The translations under genes and the position numbers were made by a program. Below are positions 1 to 9,499 of a DNA stretch of 64,000 bases, piece by piece (the first letter of the stretch is position 1; each line of letters starts with the position of its first letter). The notes beneath the pieces are model-generated. The model was not told where the DNA came from. It saw nothing but the letters and a program-made list of their open reading frames with translations, and ran no database searches. Source of the DNA: Mesocentrotus franciscanus (lineage: Eukaryota > Echinodermata > Echinoidea > Camarodonta > Strongylocentrotidae); the NCBI GenBank assembly GCA_037976565.1, contig CP137682.1, forward strand, positions 21,690,800 through 21,754,799, read 5' to 3'.

Positions 1-111
1 GGGTGAATATTAATAAAGGCGAATAGCATTATCAAGTATAGACGACATGTCTAATTTAGATATTTCTATTGTCGTTAATGTAACAACCTCTAGTGTGACG
101 GGGCGTTTAAG
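1..111 (-). other. Intron flank of a further LRR cassette lying left of the window
   Basis: These bases match the intron sequence that lies just upstream (on the minus strand) of every LRR cassette exon, including the motif TATTATCAAGTATAGACGACATGT with small changes. In the other units the splice acceptor and exon lie 15 to 30 bases beyond this block, so a fourteenth LRR exon is expected immediately left of base 1. The block is cut at about base 111 by the Harbinger element and resumes near 4149. Confidence 0.75.
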
Positions 112-780
112 GCCCTATCACACTACAGTGTATCGAGCCAACGTATGCCCAACATATTCGAAAATTTGGATATATGTTCGCATAATTTGCTAATCGTTCG
201 CGACACGTTTGACGTACGTTGTATTCGTTAGCTGTTCGCAAGGGTTCGCAGAGATACGCTCGAGCCGATTTTCGATTTTTGACATGTTACAAATTTTGAG
301 CGTATGACAACGTAATCAATACGCTGTGTATACGTTGAACATTCGCTATTCGAACGTTTTGCACGTTGGGTGTACGTTTCTTACTCGTCCGCCGGTCGTC
401 CATATACGTCCAGCCAATCTGGAACTTTGCCGAAACGAATGCACAACGTATACACAGCGTATAGTGTAACAAATGGCTAACGAATGACCAACGTATACAC
501 AGCTTAATCCAGCCTACTTCAACTTTCACAAGGCGTTCATCTGACGTGCTTGACGCTAGCTATAGTCTACCGATAGAGTAACAAATGCGCACAGTACAGG
601 TATCGTTTTTGTTTGTCACATCACATCGCCCGCGAGTAGCTCCTACTCAGCTCCAGCTGGTCATCAGAAATGGATGAAGCTTAGACACTTCGGATGCAAC
701 ATCTTCTGGCCGTTCATCAACATGAGTATGACCTGAACCAGCTGGCCATCGCCCAATACATCAAAGAAACAAAAAGATAG

Positions 781-1349
781 AGGAGAGAAAAGCATGGTAG
801 ATCGATGTGGACCAGAGCCTGGATCCGGAGGCGACGGTAGTTCGGATTGTATGATCAGCTTCTCATCGAGCTCCGTCCTGAGGACCCCAAATTCTTCGCC
901 TCGTTTCAAGAACCTCTTGAGCCTTTAAGCTCGCCGTGACTCTCCGCCACCTTGCCTCCGGCACCAAGAATTTGAACATGCAGTTTGGATGGAGGGTACC
1001 CAACAACACAATTTCCATTGTCGTCCGTGAAGTGTGTCAATCAATAGTAGACGAGTACATGGATGAGGTCATGACCTGCCCCACCACACCCGATGAATGG
1101 CGTAAAATTGCTGACTGTTTCTACCAGAAGTGGAATTTCCCCCACACATGTGGAGCCGTCGATGGGAAACACGCATGCAGATGTCCTTCGAATAGTGGAT
1201 CCACCTACCACAACTATAAGGGGTTTTACTCGGTAGTTCTCCTGGCGGCCGTAGATGCAAATTACAAATTCACCTGGGCGGACATTGGTGCTTTTAGTCT
1301 ACAAATAATATTTCAGGTATCGGTCTATTTCCAAGTATATTCGAAATGA
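781..1349 (+). pseudogene. Harbinger transposase (DDE nuclease) relic
   Basis: The family is the HARBI1-like nuclease that cuts and rejoins transposon ends. From 781 the frame reads an Arg-rich stretch with WIRRRR, then an in-frame TAG at 838-840, then FGLYDQLLIELRPEDPKFF, the usual N-terminal signature. A frameshift and a deletion of roughly 40 codons (the middle helical part) follow. From 927 a second frame reads KLAVTLRHLASGT, then CPTTPDEWRKIADCFYQKW, then FPHTCGAVDGKH with the first catalytic Asp, YHNYKGFYSVVLLAAVDANY with the second Asp, and WADIGA. The reading is lost soon after, so the third acidic residue and the C-terminus are missing. Normal length is about 350-400 residues, so this copy cannot encode an active enzyme. 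Confidence 0.9.
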
Positions 1350-1639
1350 TATCCAAAGGTACAAACACAAAATAATTATGTGTCTGGAAATACGATTGTT
1401 GATCACAATAATCGTAACTCTACATGTACATGTATGTGAACTCATAATTTGTAGTCATTCTTTGGAAAAGGAACCAATTAACTTTCCTGATCAGTTTCAA
1501 GTGACTGAGAATAAGTATTACACATGGAAGAAAAGGAATAATGTAAAAAAACCACAAACACAAAAATAATAACCCTGTTTCTCGAAATATGATCTTGATC
1601 ACAAAAGTCACCCTAAATAACCTAACAGTTTCTAGCCAT

Positions 1640-3780
1640 CCTTTGGAGTCTCTGCTGGAGGTGTGTTCATGTTGGCGCCATGAACATCAGCATTACTGGA
1701 GCTGTCCAGTACACCGAGAACATTGGACAGACCTGAGATGTCCGACAGGCTTGTATCTCCTCCGGCACTATCTCCACTTTGGTTGAGTACTTGCGAAGAT
1801 TGGGACAGGACAGTATACAATGGGGCAGCAGTAGGACCGGTCCGACCGGAGGAGGTTAGTGAAGGTGACGAGGCGGAACGGCAACTGGATTCGGAAGGCA
1901 ACCAATGGGAGCTGGCAGAGTATTACCGGACCACTGATTTGCACGAGGAAGGTATTGCTGAGGATGCTGATGTTGGTGCTGCTGCTGGGAGAGAAGCGAC
2001 TGCTGCTTGTAGAGTGTCATGTACTTCTGTCCATGTGACTGCCAGGGTGATACCTCGGGAGCGGGAGGCGGCATTCTCCACAGGTTTGGGTGGGGTTGGT
2101 ACATTTTATACGGCGAGGTTGCCCTGGAAAAGGCAGGCGAGGCATACTGACTGGAGCTGTCTGGAGGGGTTGGGTGGCGGAGTAATCCCGCAGAAGTCAT
2201 TTGAGACTGTGGCCTCACGTAGGACTGCTTGGGGTAAGACTTTACCACTTTCATCTTTCTTATCTAGCAGGAAAGTTAGGAATCTGTTGATCTCTTTGCG
2301 GGCCCTCTTGGAGTTCATGGAGAGGAAGCTGTCACGACCATAATTCGCAAAGGTTGTACGGCTTGTGACTGGCTGCATAGTCATGGACTTCATCTCCTCC
2401 AGGGTCGCTCTAGACTCTACAACATGCTGCTGGAGATATCGCAATGCTTCTTACTCTCGGGATGTGCAAGCTGACCTCTTTTCTGATCCCTTGCCCTTGG
2501 AAATACCGGCTGAGGATATGGACGCAGAGTCATCAAAGTCCACTTCATCATCAATGTCCCGCCCTTGCTCCGCCAATGCCGCCTCAGCTGCATTCAGATC
2601 ACCCTTCTTTTCTGCCACTATGGCCTTGATCTGCAAAGCAATAAATTTAGTTGTAAGGTCAACATGTAAAATAAAATACTGATATGTCATAAGAAATCAC
2701 TCTTTAAAAAAAAAATTGTTATGGAATGTTTGACATACTACCACCCATGTATGTCTAATAAAAATTCATTCTCCATAGATATCCAAGAGCATGTGAAACA
2801 AGAAATATGTACCGATACGAAAATGTTGTGCTTGTCCTACCACAATATGTAGGTTAAATTGGTAATTGATAAAATATGTTGATGAATCATGCCCAATTTT
2901 CCCAAAAAGTCAAAAGGTGGCACCAAGTTATGACAATGTCAAGCAGCTGGCAATATAAGTTTTTCAAACAATTTTGTTAATAATACGTACACTTTTGGCA
3001 GCAGACTGAGGGCGATGGCCTACAGTTTTCCGAAGGAACGAAAGTGCTTCCTTGAGCCATGTTTCTCTCTCTGTCAGGACGCCACCGTCACCGGACTTTC
3101 CGTTGTCCAGCTTGGTAAAGATGTCACGGCGACTCTTAAACCAAGTCGTGAGGTGTTCAACTTAAAGCAGAACAAATATATGCAAGTAAAATTGTTCGTT
3201 AATGTAAATCAATTAACCTTCAACATTTGGCTGATAGAGACGCAGACTGTATGAATTACGTTTCCTCAAAAATGGTAATGTAACATGTCATTGAACATGT
3301 TGAACAGGCAGAAGAATGCATGTACTCACCACTTTATCCTAGTTCATCAGATTTTTCTTGCCACAGGTGATACTTCTTTGTCTTTATCCGGTTATCAGAC
3401 CGCTTGGAGTCCCAGAGGCACTCGTGCTCTCTCACCCACTCGACCATGGCATCCTCCTGTGCCTTCGGGATGTGGAAATCCCGGCGTTTGTTCCTCTTCT
3501 TTTTCATCGAAGGACCAGGCTGGGACCAGACTGAGGCATCATATGTCAGGGATAATGTCGGACTATCAGCATGATGAGACTCACAACGTCAACGAGGTGG
3601 AGGGGTTGGGGGTTTGGGAGAATCTTGCCGGGTAGGATTGAGCGCTCCGACAGGAGTACTTGGTGTTGATTTACGGGGAGGTGATTCAGCCTCGGGTGCT
3701 TTTTGTTCCTGCTTGGCAGGTTGCTTTCTGTTCTTCGAATTCTTTGCATCCATATTGAAACTGCCAGAACTTTTCTTGAG
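1640..3780 (-). pseudogene. Harbinger Myb/MADF-like partner protein relic (three exon pieces)
   Basis: Harbinger elements carry a second gene for a DNA-binding Myb/SANT or MADF-type protein that helps import the nuclease and recognise the ends. On the minus strand, about 3753-3330 encodes a Lys/Pro-rich leader, a stop and frameshift near 3580, then QEDAMVEWVREHECLWD and KTKKYHLWQEKSDEL, the first half of such a domain. About 3150-3003 continues with HLTTWFKSRRDIFTKLDNG, SGDGGVLTERETWLKEAL and SFLRKTVG, the second half. About 2690-1640 gives an acidic stretch, a BESS-like segment (NRFLTFLLDKK) and a Gln/His/Pro-rich tail (repeated QHQH). GT/AG-like junctions separate the pieces. The plus-strand ORF at 1723-2343 is only its antisense shadow. 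Confidence 0.8.
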
Positions 3781-4225
3781 ATGTTCACTGTTCCACGTAT
3801 TTGGTGAAGTGTGGGTCAGCCGAGATACGTCACGTGACTGCCGCAGCACGCTATGCATACGTTATACATTCGCTGGTCATTCATTTCGTACGCTCAGCAT
3901 CCGTTGGATGGACGCTATGCATGCGCTTTCATTTGTTACTTTGTACGCTAGTAATACGGTTAGCATACGGCCGTACGCTCATCATCCGTTAGACGTACGT
4001 CTGATACGTTCGCTAGCTCGCTGACAACCAGATTTTGCCTGAGAATTCGAGCGTATTGGAGCGTATCTGGACTTTTCCGAATTTCGCGAAAAAATACGCT
4101 AGGCATACACTAGGAATACGCTAGCTCTATTCGCTATAATGTGACGGGAGAAGGGAGAGAGACACGGAGAGAGAGAGAGAGAGATAGACATAAAAGGGCC
4201 GAAAGGGAAATGAGTGTGGTAAGAG

Positions 4226-4952
4226 CAGGGGCGGCGATTTCTTTTCATGACCAGGGGGGACGAAATGCGAGGGACGAGGGAGCAGTGGCGTAATGACCAA
4301 AAACTTTTTTTTGGGGGGGGGGGCAGAAGAAAAAAAAAATCCGCATCACCACCATTCTTACATGTTAAATGAAGCCCCCGCGGAACGTTTTTCAAAGTAG
4401 GGGGGGGGGGCTAAGGTATATACGATCAGGCAGAGCAGAGCACGTGGAGCGTAAATTGGCGTGGGGTCCAGGGCCAAAGCCCCGGCGGGGGTCAATGGGC
4501 AGAGCCCCATGAAGCTCAGGGGTTTTAGGCATTTAATCAATGTCAGATGATCAACCAGGGGCCCGACTTAGGCCCCTGGTGGGGTTCAAGGGCGGAGCCC
4601 CCGGAAGCTTAGGGGTTTTAGGCATTTAATTACGGTCAGATGAGCATATTTTGATACCTTATCTATCTTCTTGTATTAAAAAAAACTATAGTATAAAAAC
4701 ATGCAATTTACTTTTTAACATTTCACTTTTCTACGATATCTACTCCCGAGTGAGAAGATTTTTGCATTTTTATTTGTCTAAACGCTGCACTCTTGGGCCC
4801 TCCAGAGCCTAAAAGTGTGTTGCAGTCTTCAGGCAGTATTTGGTATACATTTTTTTTTGCACCTTTTCAAATTTTCAGGGGGGGACGATCCCCCCCTAAA
4901 AAAAATCGAGGGGGAACGTGTCCCCCCCGTCCCCCCGGGATCGCCGCCCCTG
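4226..4952 (-). mobile_element. Non-autonomous hAT element, family A copy 1
   Basis: The inverted ends are CAGGGGCGGCGAT (4226) and ATCGCCGCCCCTG (to 4952), beginning with the CAGGGG of many hAT elements. A perfect 8-bp target duplication GGTAAGAG lies at 4218-4225 and 4953-4960, and the flanks rejoin as normal LRR-unit intron. Orientation is opposite to the copy at 13880-15033. The inside holds poly-G/C tracts and the GC-hairpin module (CCCCTGAGCTTC type) also seen in the larger elements at 34-38 kb and 55-60 kb. No transposase is encoded. Confidence 0.92.
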
Positions 4953-5181
4953 GGTAAGAGCAAAGAAAGACGAGATCAAGAAAGAAAAACAAATGTGATT
5001 AATTACAGTTAGAAAAGAGAGACCGTGCCTGTTCAATCAGAATAAAAGTGTTATATCCGTGTTATATTCTAAATGTGTATTTACAATACACATGTAGAAT
5101 TAATTTCCTGCGACTATTGGCAAACCATAAGTAATTTCTTTTAAAAACTAGATGGATCTTCGACTGCACGCAGTCGAAAGT

Positions 5182-5803
5182 GATGCCTCCGCCATAGAGC
5201 GATTTTACAAACCAAAACTGAAACAATTTGTATTCAAGTGATTGTAATCTAATAACAGGTTCTCAGAATATCGTGATTACAAGTTATTTTTCATAAATAT
5301 GTATGACCCTTTGATCTTTGACCTCATGGCCCTAAAATCTAATCAGTTCATTGGCTCTGCAAGCTACATACACGTCCTGAGTTTGATGGTTATCCATCCG
5401 TCGGTTCTAATGATAATGCGTTCACAAGCTATTTTTGCACACATAATGAGCCCCATGACCTCATGACCTCAAAATCTAATCAGTTCATTGGCTCTGCAAG
5501 ATACATACATAACCCAAGTTTGGCAGGAATCCATCAATTAGTTCTTGAGAAAACGCGATCACGGGCTAAGTTTGTATACTTAATGAGCCCTGTGATCGTT
5601 GACCTTTGACCTTGTGACCCCAAAATCTAATCAATTCATTGGCTTTGGAAGATACATATATGACACAAGTTCAGCAGTAATCCATTAATCGGTTCTTGAG
5701 ATAACGTGATCACGAGAACGGGACGTATACAGACGTACGGACGTGCGGACGGACGGACAACCCAAAAACATAATGCCTCCGGCTACTTTGTAGCGGAGGC
5801 ATA
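5182..5803. mobile_element. MITE-like element with TATGCCTCCGC ends and internal tandem repeats
   Basis: The left end reads TGATGCCTCCGCCATAG and the reverse complement of the right end reads TTATGCCTCCGCTACAAAG. Three tandem units of about 145 bases lie between (around 5300, 5450 and 5590). Each has a run of TGACC/TTGACC half-sites and a conserved AATCTAATCAGTTCATTGGC segment. It interrupts the intron of the LRR unit that starts near 4953. Confidence 0.7.
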
Positions 5804-5950
5804 AAAATACTATTTATAGGATTCATAGGATTTATAGGATTGGAATTTATATCATTATGACACCAACGCTCATTGTATTCACGTGATGTATTTCCTTGTC
5901 AGTGTAAAGGTGTTGCGGTCTAGTGGATAAGTCGTCGGACTGTGGATCAC

Positions 5951-6336
5951 AGGGGCGGATCTACGGGGGTTAGGGTTTAACCCCTGGGCTGCCAAAAAAA
6001 AAGGAAAAAAAGAAAGAACGCACACTGGGGAGAAACCTTTCAAGTGCAAATATTGTGAGGAGATATTCAACTCATCTGGTAACTTAACCAAACACATGTA
6101 TTGAACTGTAACCTGATTTTAAAAGACGTTATCATGCACTGCTTTTAATGGTCTCCATTGTGTTAGTAGATGCCAAGAAAACATCACCGGGGGTTCAAAA
6201 AAGCAACAACAAAAACTCGTCTCGCCGCTACGCGGCTCGGACTTCGCTTCGTGGACAATGCTCCGCATCGTCATTCATCGTCATTGGGTCAACCCCCCCC
6301 CCCTTAGCAAAAAATCCCAAAAGCTATATCCGCCCC
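5951..6336. mobile_element. hAT element family B carrying a captured zinc-finger fragment
   Basis: The element starts AGGGGCGGAT and ends ATCCGCCCC, flanked by an 8-bp direct repeat TGGATCAC (5943-5950 and 6337-6344). The exact edge is ambiguous by one or two bases because the end and the target share letters. Removing it restores a continuous SINE sequence. The internal sequence includes a piece of C2H2 zinc-finger gene that is not part of a transposon. Confidence 0.88.
6015..6104 (+). pseudogene. Captured C2H2 zinc-finger 3' fragment
   Basis: The frame reads [11 protein letters not shown], the classic linker between C2H2 fingers, then CKYC with the two zinc-binding cysteines, a 12-residue spacer ([12 protein letters not shown]), one His, and HMY followed by a stop at 6102-6104. 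A full finger would need a second His three to five residues later, so the finger is incomplete. No start codon or upstream fingers are present. It looks like the last coding piece of a host zinc-finger gene picked up by the hAT element. Expression is unlikely. Confidence 0.85.
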
Positions 6337-6837
6337 TGGATCACAGGGTCCGCGGTTCGAGTACCGCCACGGCACTAATGTCCTTTGGCAAGATATTCAT
6401 CTACATTTGCCACTCTCTCCACCCAGGTGTTAAATGGGTACCGGTAGGAAGGAATTCCTTGAATGCTGTAAGCGCCGAAATCGGCTGCCTAGCACAGCCG
6501 GGGTAATGTTGGAGCGCCTTGAGCGTCATGCATGGTCGATATTTGCGCTAGATAAATATCCATTATTATTATTATTATTAAAGTAATAAAAATCGACCTT
6601 CACAAATATAAATTAAAAACACCAATCATCCAAAAAAAAATCACAGCCAAACTCAAAAAAGAATTTCTCTCCTAAATCTCCAACTAAAATTAACAGAGCC
6701 CTTAATCAATGCAACTAACTCAGAAGAAGTCCAGTGCAGGTCTGTCTTTAATAAATTGTAGGCTGCTATGCAACATCATTCTGAACATTTTTAAGCAAAG
6801 TATATTTAAATCAAATACATCATAAACCAATAGCAAA

Positions 6838-7230
6838 ATTGGATTTAAAGATACAGTTGAGTTCTGGTCATGCGATTGCATTGTGAAAGAAACGGTGTGG
6901 AATCGATCAGAAAAGATTGATCATCTAGCATATAAGTATTGGTGTGTACTGCAAGGTTCTTGAATCATTAAAATGATAAGAAATTTGGCCCAGTCTTGGT
7001 AAAGTAACAAGCACTTTACACGGAAAGATGTATATGGGACTACACAAACATGTGGCATAAAAATCCGCCCCGATTTTTATGCTGTTACATGCCATATTTA
7101 GAATATGAAGGCATTTGAAGAACCATGCTTTTCAGGGAACATTTTTTAGCTGATGTTCTTCCACACTTGCATAATAACAATGATAACGCTCACAAATTAT
7201 TTGTCACCTCTTCCCAGAACTCAACCTTCT
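6838..7230. mobile_element. MITE family X, copy 1
   Basis: This block matches, in inverted orientation, most of 11590-12345 and the tail of 47042-47403. Shared parts include AAGAAATTTGGCCCAGTCTT and GGAATCGATCAGAAAAG. The best-defined copy (47042-47403) has AGACCAGTTYTGG inverted ends; here the left edge reads GAGTTCTGGTCATGCG. No coding potential is visible. Confidence 0.65.
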
Positions 7231-7737
7231 CTTTAAGAGTAAGACTAAATATTCAAAAGGAAAAAGAAAAGAGAACCTATGAAAAGTAAGAAGTGCCTAA
7301 TGCATTCACATTCACACAAGATCCATCAATAAAGAATGAGAAGAGAACGAAGGAACATACAATTGTACCAGGTGAGGCGGAAGACTTGGTATGTAGAGGA
7401 GATGAATAGAGGAGAAATTAGGTTGAGTAATTGAAGTAAATACATAATGTAAATAAATATGTAAGTGAATAACCAAATGAGATGAAATGAATATGTATAG
7501 AGAGAAGAGGCCAGAAAAACTAATAAAATACAAGTAGGGAAAGAGTCTAATTTTGACTCTTACATCGGCATAGCTTACCTATTTACAATATTGATATGAG
7601 AGTGCTTGTAACTGATTAAAAATAAATGATTTCTTTAAAAAAAGGGTGAAAAAAGTTACCCCATAAGTTGAGTTTAAAGAATGCAAAACTTTTTGGAAAC
7701 AAATCATTTCCACTAGAAATCGTGTATATGGGTATAC

Positions 7738-7941
7738 CTTTGATTTTGATGACTCAGAGAGCATCGTTGAGTTCAACAAAAGGCTGGTACCTCCTCGGTT
7801 CACCTCATCACACGCCTGACTCAGCTCCATAATAGCATTAATGTCCAGATCCATTGATCGAAGAATCGGTATGAGATCTCTCGCGGGATGAGAGGATGCA
7901 GCAGAACCCAGATCCGAGCCCTCGTGCGTTAGCTCCTCAAT
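7738..7941 (-). CDS. LRR cassette exon 13 (long variant, 68 codons)
   Basis: The acceptor CACCAG precedes IEELTHEGSDLGSAASSHPA, and the donor is AAG|GTATAC after SESSKSK. The exon is 204 bases, phase 0 at both ends and fully open. It departs from the 55-codon pattern after residue 20. The usual CSMPKLRSLYLDGV is replaced by IPILRSMDLDINAIM, and about 13 extra residues follow (ELSQACDEVNRGGTSLL) before the standard SKSK end. It may be a specialised cassette or one that was rebuilt. It is the last cassette before the large insertions at 112-7230. Confidence 0.75.
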
Positions 7942-8460
7942 CTGGTGATGTGACAGGACAGGTTAAATAGAGTGAATAGTATTATCAAGTATAAATGACA
8001 TGTCTGATTTCAATATTTTTCAGTGTCATTAGTGTAACATTATCAACCTCTAATTAGACTTTTAAAGCAAGAGAAAGAGAGAAGGAGAGAAAGAGAAAGG
8101 GAGAAAGAGAGAGAGAGAGAGGAAAATACACCCCAATTTTTTTTTAAAATATGTATAATATTTGGAAAAGGGAAACCGTATCTGATTAGGCAGAATTATC
8201 ATTTTATATTTTTGTATTTACACATGTAATGCATTCTTGAAGAATATTGGCATATAATAAATTGTTTCTTTAACAAAATTGAAATACTATTTATATAGGA
8301 TACGGGACTTCAAAACAGGTTTTTACATGTATTATCGTATTGATATGAGAGTACACGTAACTAATGAAAATAAATGAATTCTTTTAAGGAGTGGAAAAAA
8401 ATTGAATGCAAAACTATTTGGAAACAAATCGTTTTCAATACAAATCGTGTTTGAGTATAC

Positions 8461-8625
8461 CTCTGATTTTGATTCCTCATCGGCCATCCCTGAATAGAAC
8501 TCATCACTCGGCTTCACACCGTCCGGATCCAAAGATCGATATTTTTCCATGGGGCCGAGACCTCTCGCGTAATGAGAAGATGCAGCAGAACCCAGATCTG
8601 CCGTCTTGTGCTTTAGCTCCTCAAT
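8461..8625 (-). CDS. LRR cassette exon 12 (degenerating)
   Basis: It has the standard 165 bases, phase 0, acceptor CATCAG and donor GAG|GTATAC. The conserved block KTADLGSAASSHYARGL is kept, but the LRR strand reads GPMEKYRSLDPDGVKPSDEF. The structural leucines at positions 29, 34 and 39 have become Tyr, Pro and Pro, which should break the repeat fold. It is still open. It may be a decaying cassette that is skipped in splicing. Confidence 0.7.
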
Positions 8626-9283
8626 CTGATGATGTGACATGACAGGGTGAATCAGGTGAATAGTATTATCAAGCATAGACGACATGTCAAATTTAAATAT
8701 TCTCATTGTTATCAATGTCATATTATCAACCTCTACTTTTAAAGCAAGGAAAAGAGAGGGATTGAGAGAGACCGGGACAGAGACAGGTAAAGAGAAAAAA
8801 CCCGGAGGGAAATGAGTGTGGTAATAGCAAAGAAAGACGAGATGAGGAAAGACAAACAAATGTGATTAATTATAGATAGTTAGAAAAGAGAGACCATGTC
8901 TGTTCAATCAAAATAAAAGTGTTTTATCCGTTTATTTACAATTACACTTGTAAAATTTATTTCCTGCAACTACTGACAAAATTGAAATCATTTCTAAATA
9001 TAGAATGCAAAATACTGTTTATAGGAAAAGTAATTTTATACACGCTTTGTTATTAATATATATCATTATGAACCCAAAGTTCATTCTATTCACATGATTT
9101 GTTTCCTTGCCAGCATGGCCAAACTATTTGTTATATTGATATTAGAGTGCTAGTGACTTATGTGTATACATAATTTCTTTTTAAAAAGTGTGAAAATACA
9201 GCTACCCCATTATGTTGTATTTGAAGAATGCAATACTATTTTGGTAACAAATCGTTTCTAATACGAATCGTGTTTGGGTATAC

Positions 9284-9448
9284 CTTTGATTTTGATGCCT
9301 CAAGTGCGATCACTGAGTAGAACTCATCACTCAGCTTCACACCGTCCAGATACAGTGATCGAAGTTTTGGCATGGAGCAGAGAGCTCTCGCGTAATGAGA
9401 GGATGCAGCAGAACCCAGATCTGCTTTCTTATGCGTTAGCTTCTCAAT
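9284..9448 (-). CDS. LRR cassette exon 11
   Basis: 165 bases, phase 0, acceptor CACCAG, donor AAG|GTATAC. The variable strand reads CSMPKLRSLYLDGVKL and the end reads YSVIALEASKSK. It starts IEKLTHKKAD, with a charged KK at the positions that are KT, ND or TN elsewhere. The intron upstream of it (9500 on) begins the near-identical duplicated segment shared with 17.1-18.8 kb. Confidence 0.87.
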
Positions 9449-9499
9449 CTGGTGACGAGACAGGACAGGATGAATAAGGCTAATAGTATTATCAAGTAT

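Larger units (their letters stand above)
112..4148. mobile_element. PIF/Harbinger DNA transposon, about 4 kb, decayed, inserted in an LRR intron
   Basis: The ends form an imperfect inverted repeat: TCACACTACAGTGTATCGAG begins near 118, and the reverse complement of the right end near 4144 reads TCACATTATAGCGAATAGAG. Over 32 positions about 24 match. The left junction follows a TTAA-like site, consistent with the 3-bp TWA preference of the superfamily, but the right target copy has decayed. The intron sequence on both sides belongs to the same LRR unit, which defines the insertion. Inside lie a nuclease relic on the plus strand and a Myb/MADF-type relic on the minus strand, the two-gene convergent layout of Harbinger elements. 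Subterminal regions are rich in short CGTATAC/ACGTACG-type repeats (about 130-540 and 3840-4130). Confidence 0.85.
5909..6582 (+). mobile_element. tRNA-derived SINE, split by a hAT insertion
   Basis: The head contains a polymerase III A box (GGTCTAGTGGATAAG, about 5918) and, after the insertion, a B box (GGTTCGAGTACC, about 6354). The body continues with a conserved region (GCCGAAATCGGCTGC) and ends in (ATT)n at about 6562-6580, the usual tail of marine invertebrate tRNA SINEs. A short direct repeat TAAAG may flank it. The hAT lies between A and B boxes, which separates the promoter parts by nearly 400 bases and should silence it. It is not a functional tRNA gene. Confidence 0.85.

Noticed and set aside
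1723..2343. 206-codon plus-strand ORF
   Set aside because: It is the antisense of the Harbinger Myb/MADF relic, whose minus-strand reading shows family motifs. The plus reading shows none.
4815..5012. Small ORFs across poly-G/C tracts (also 13879-14079, 44408-44638)
   Set aside because: They are repeated because the same hAT element recurs, and they span its non-coding ends.
5915..6365. tRNA gene (A and B boxes visible)
   Set aside because: The boxes are separated by a transposon, the cloverleaf is not continuous, and the (ATT)n tail and body mark a SINE.
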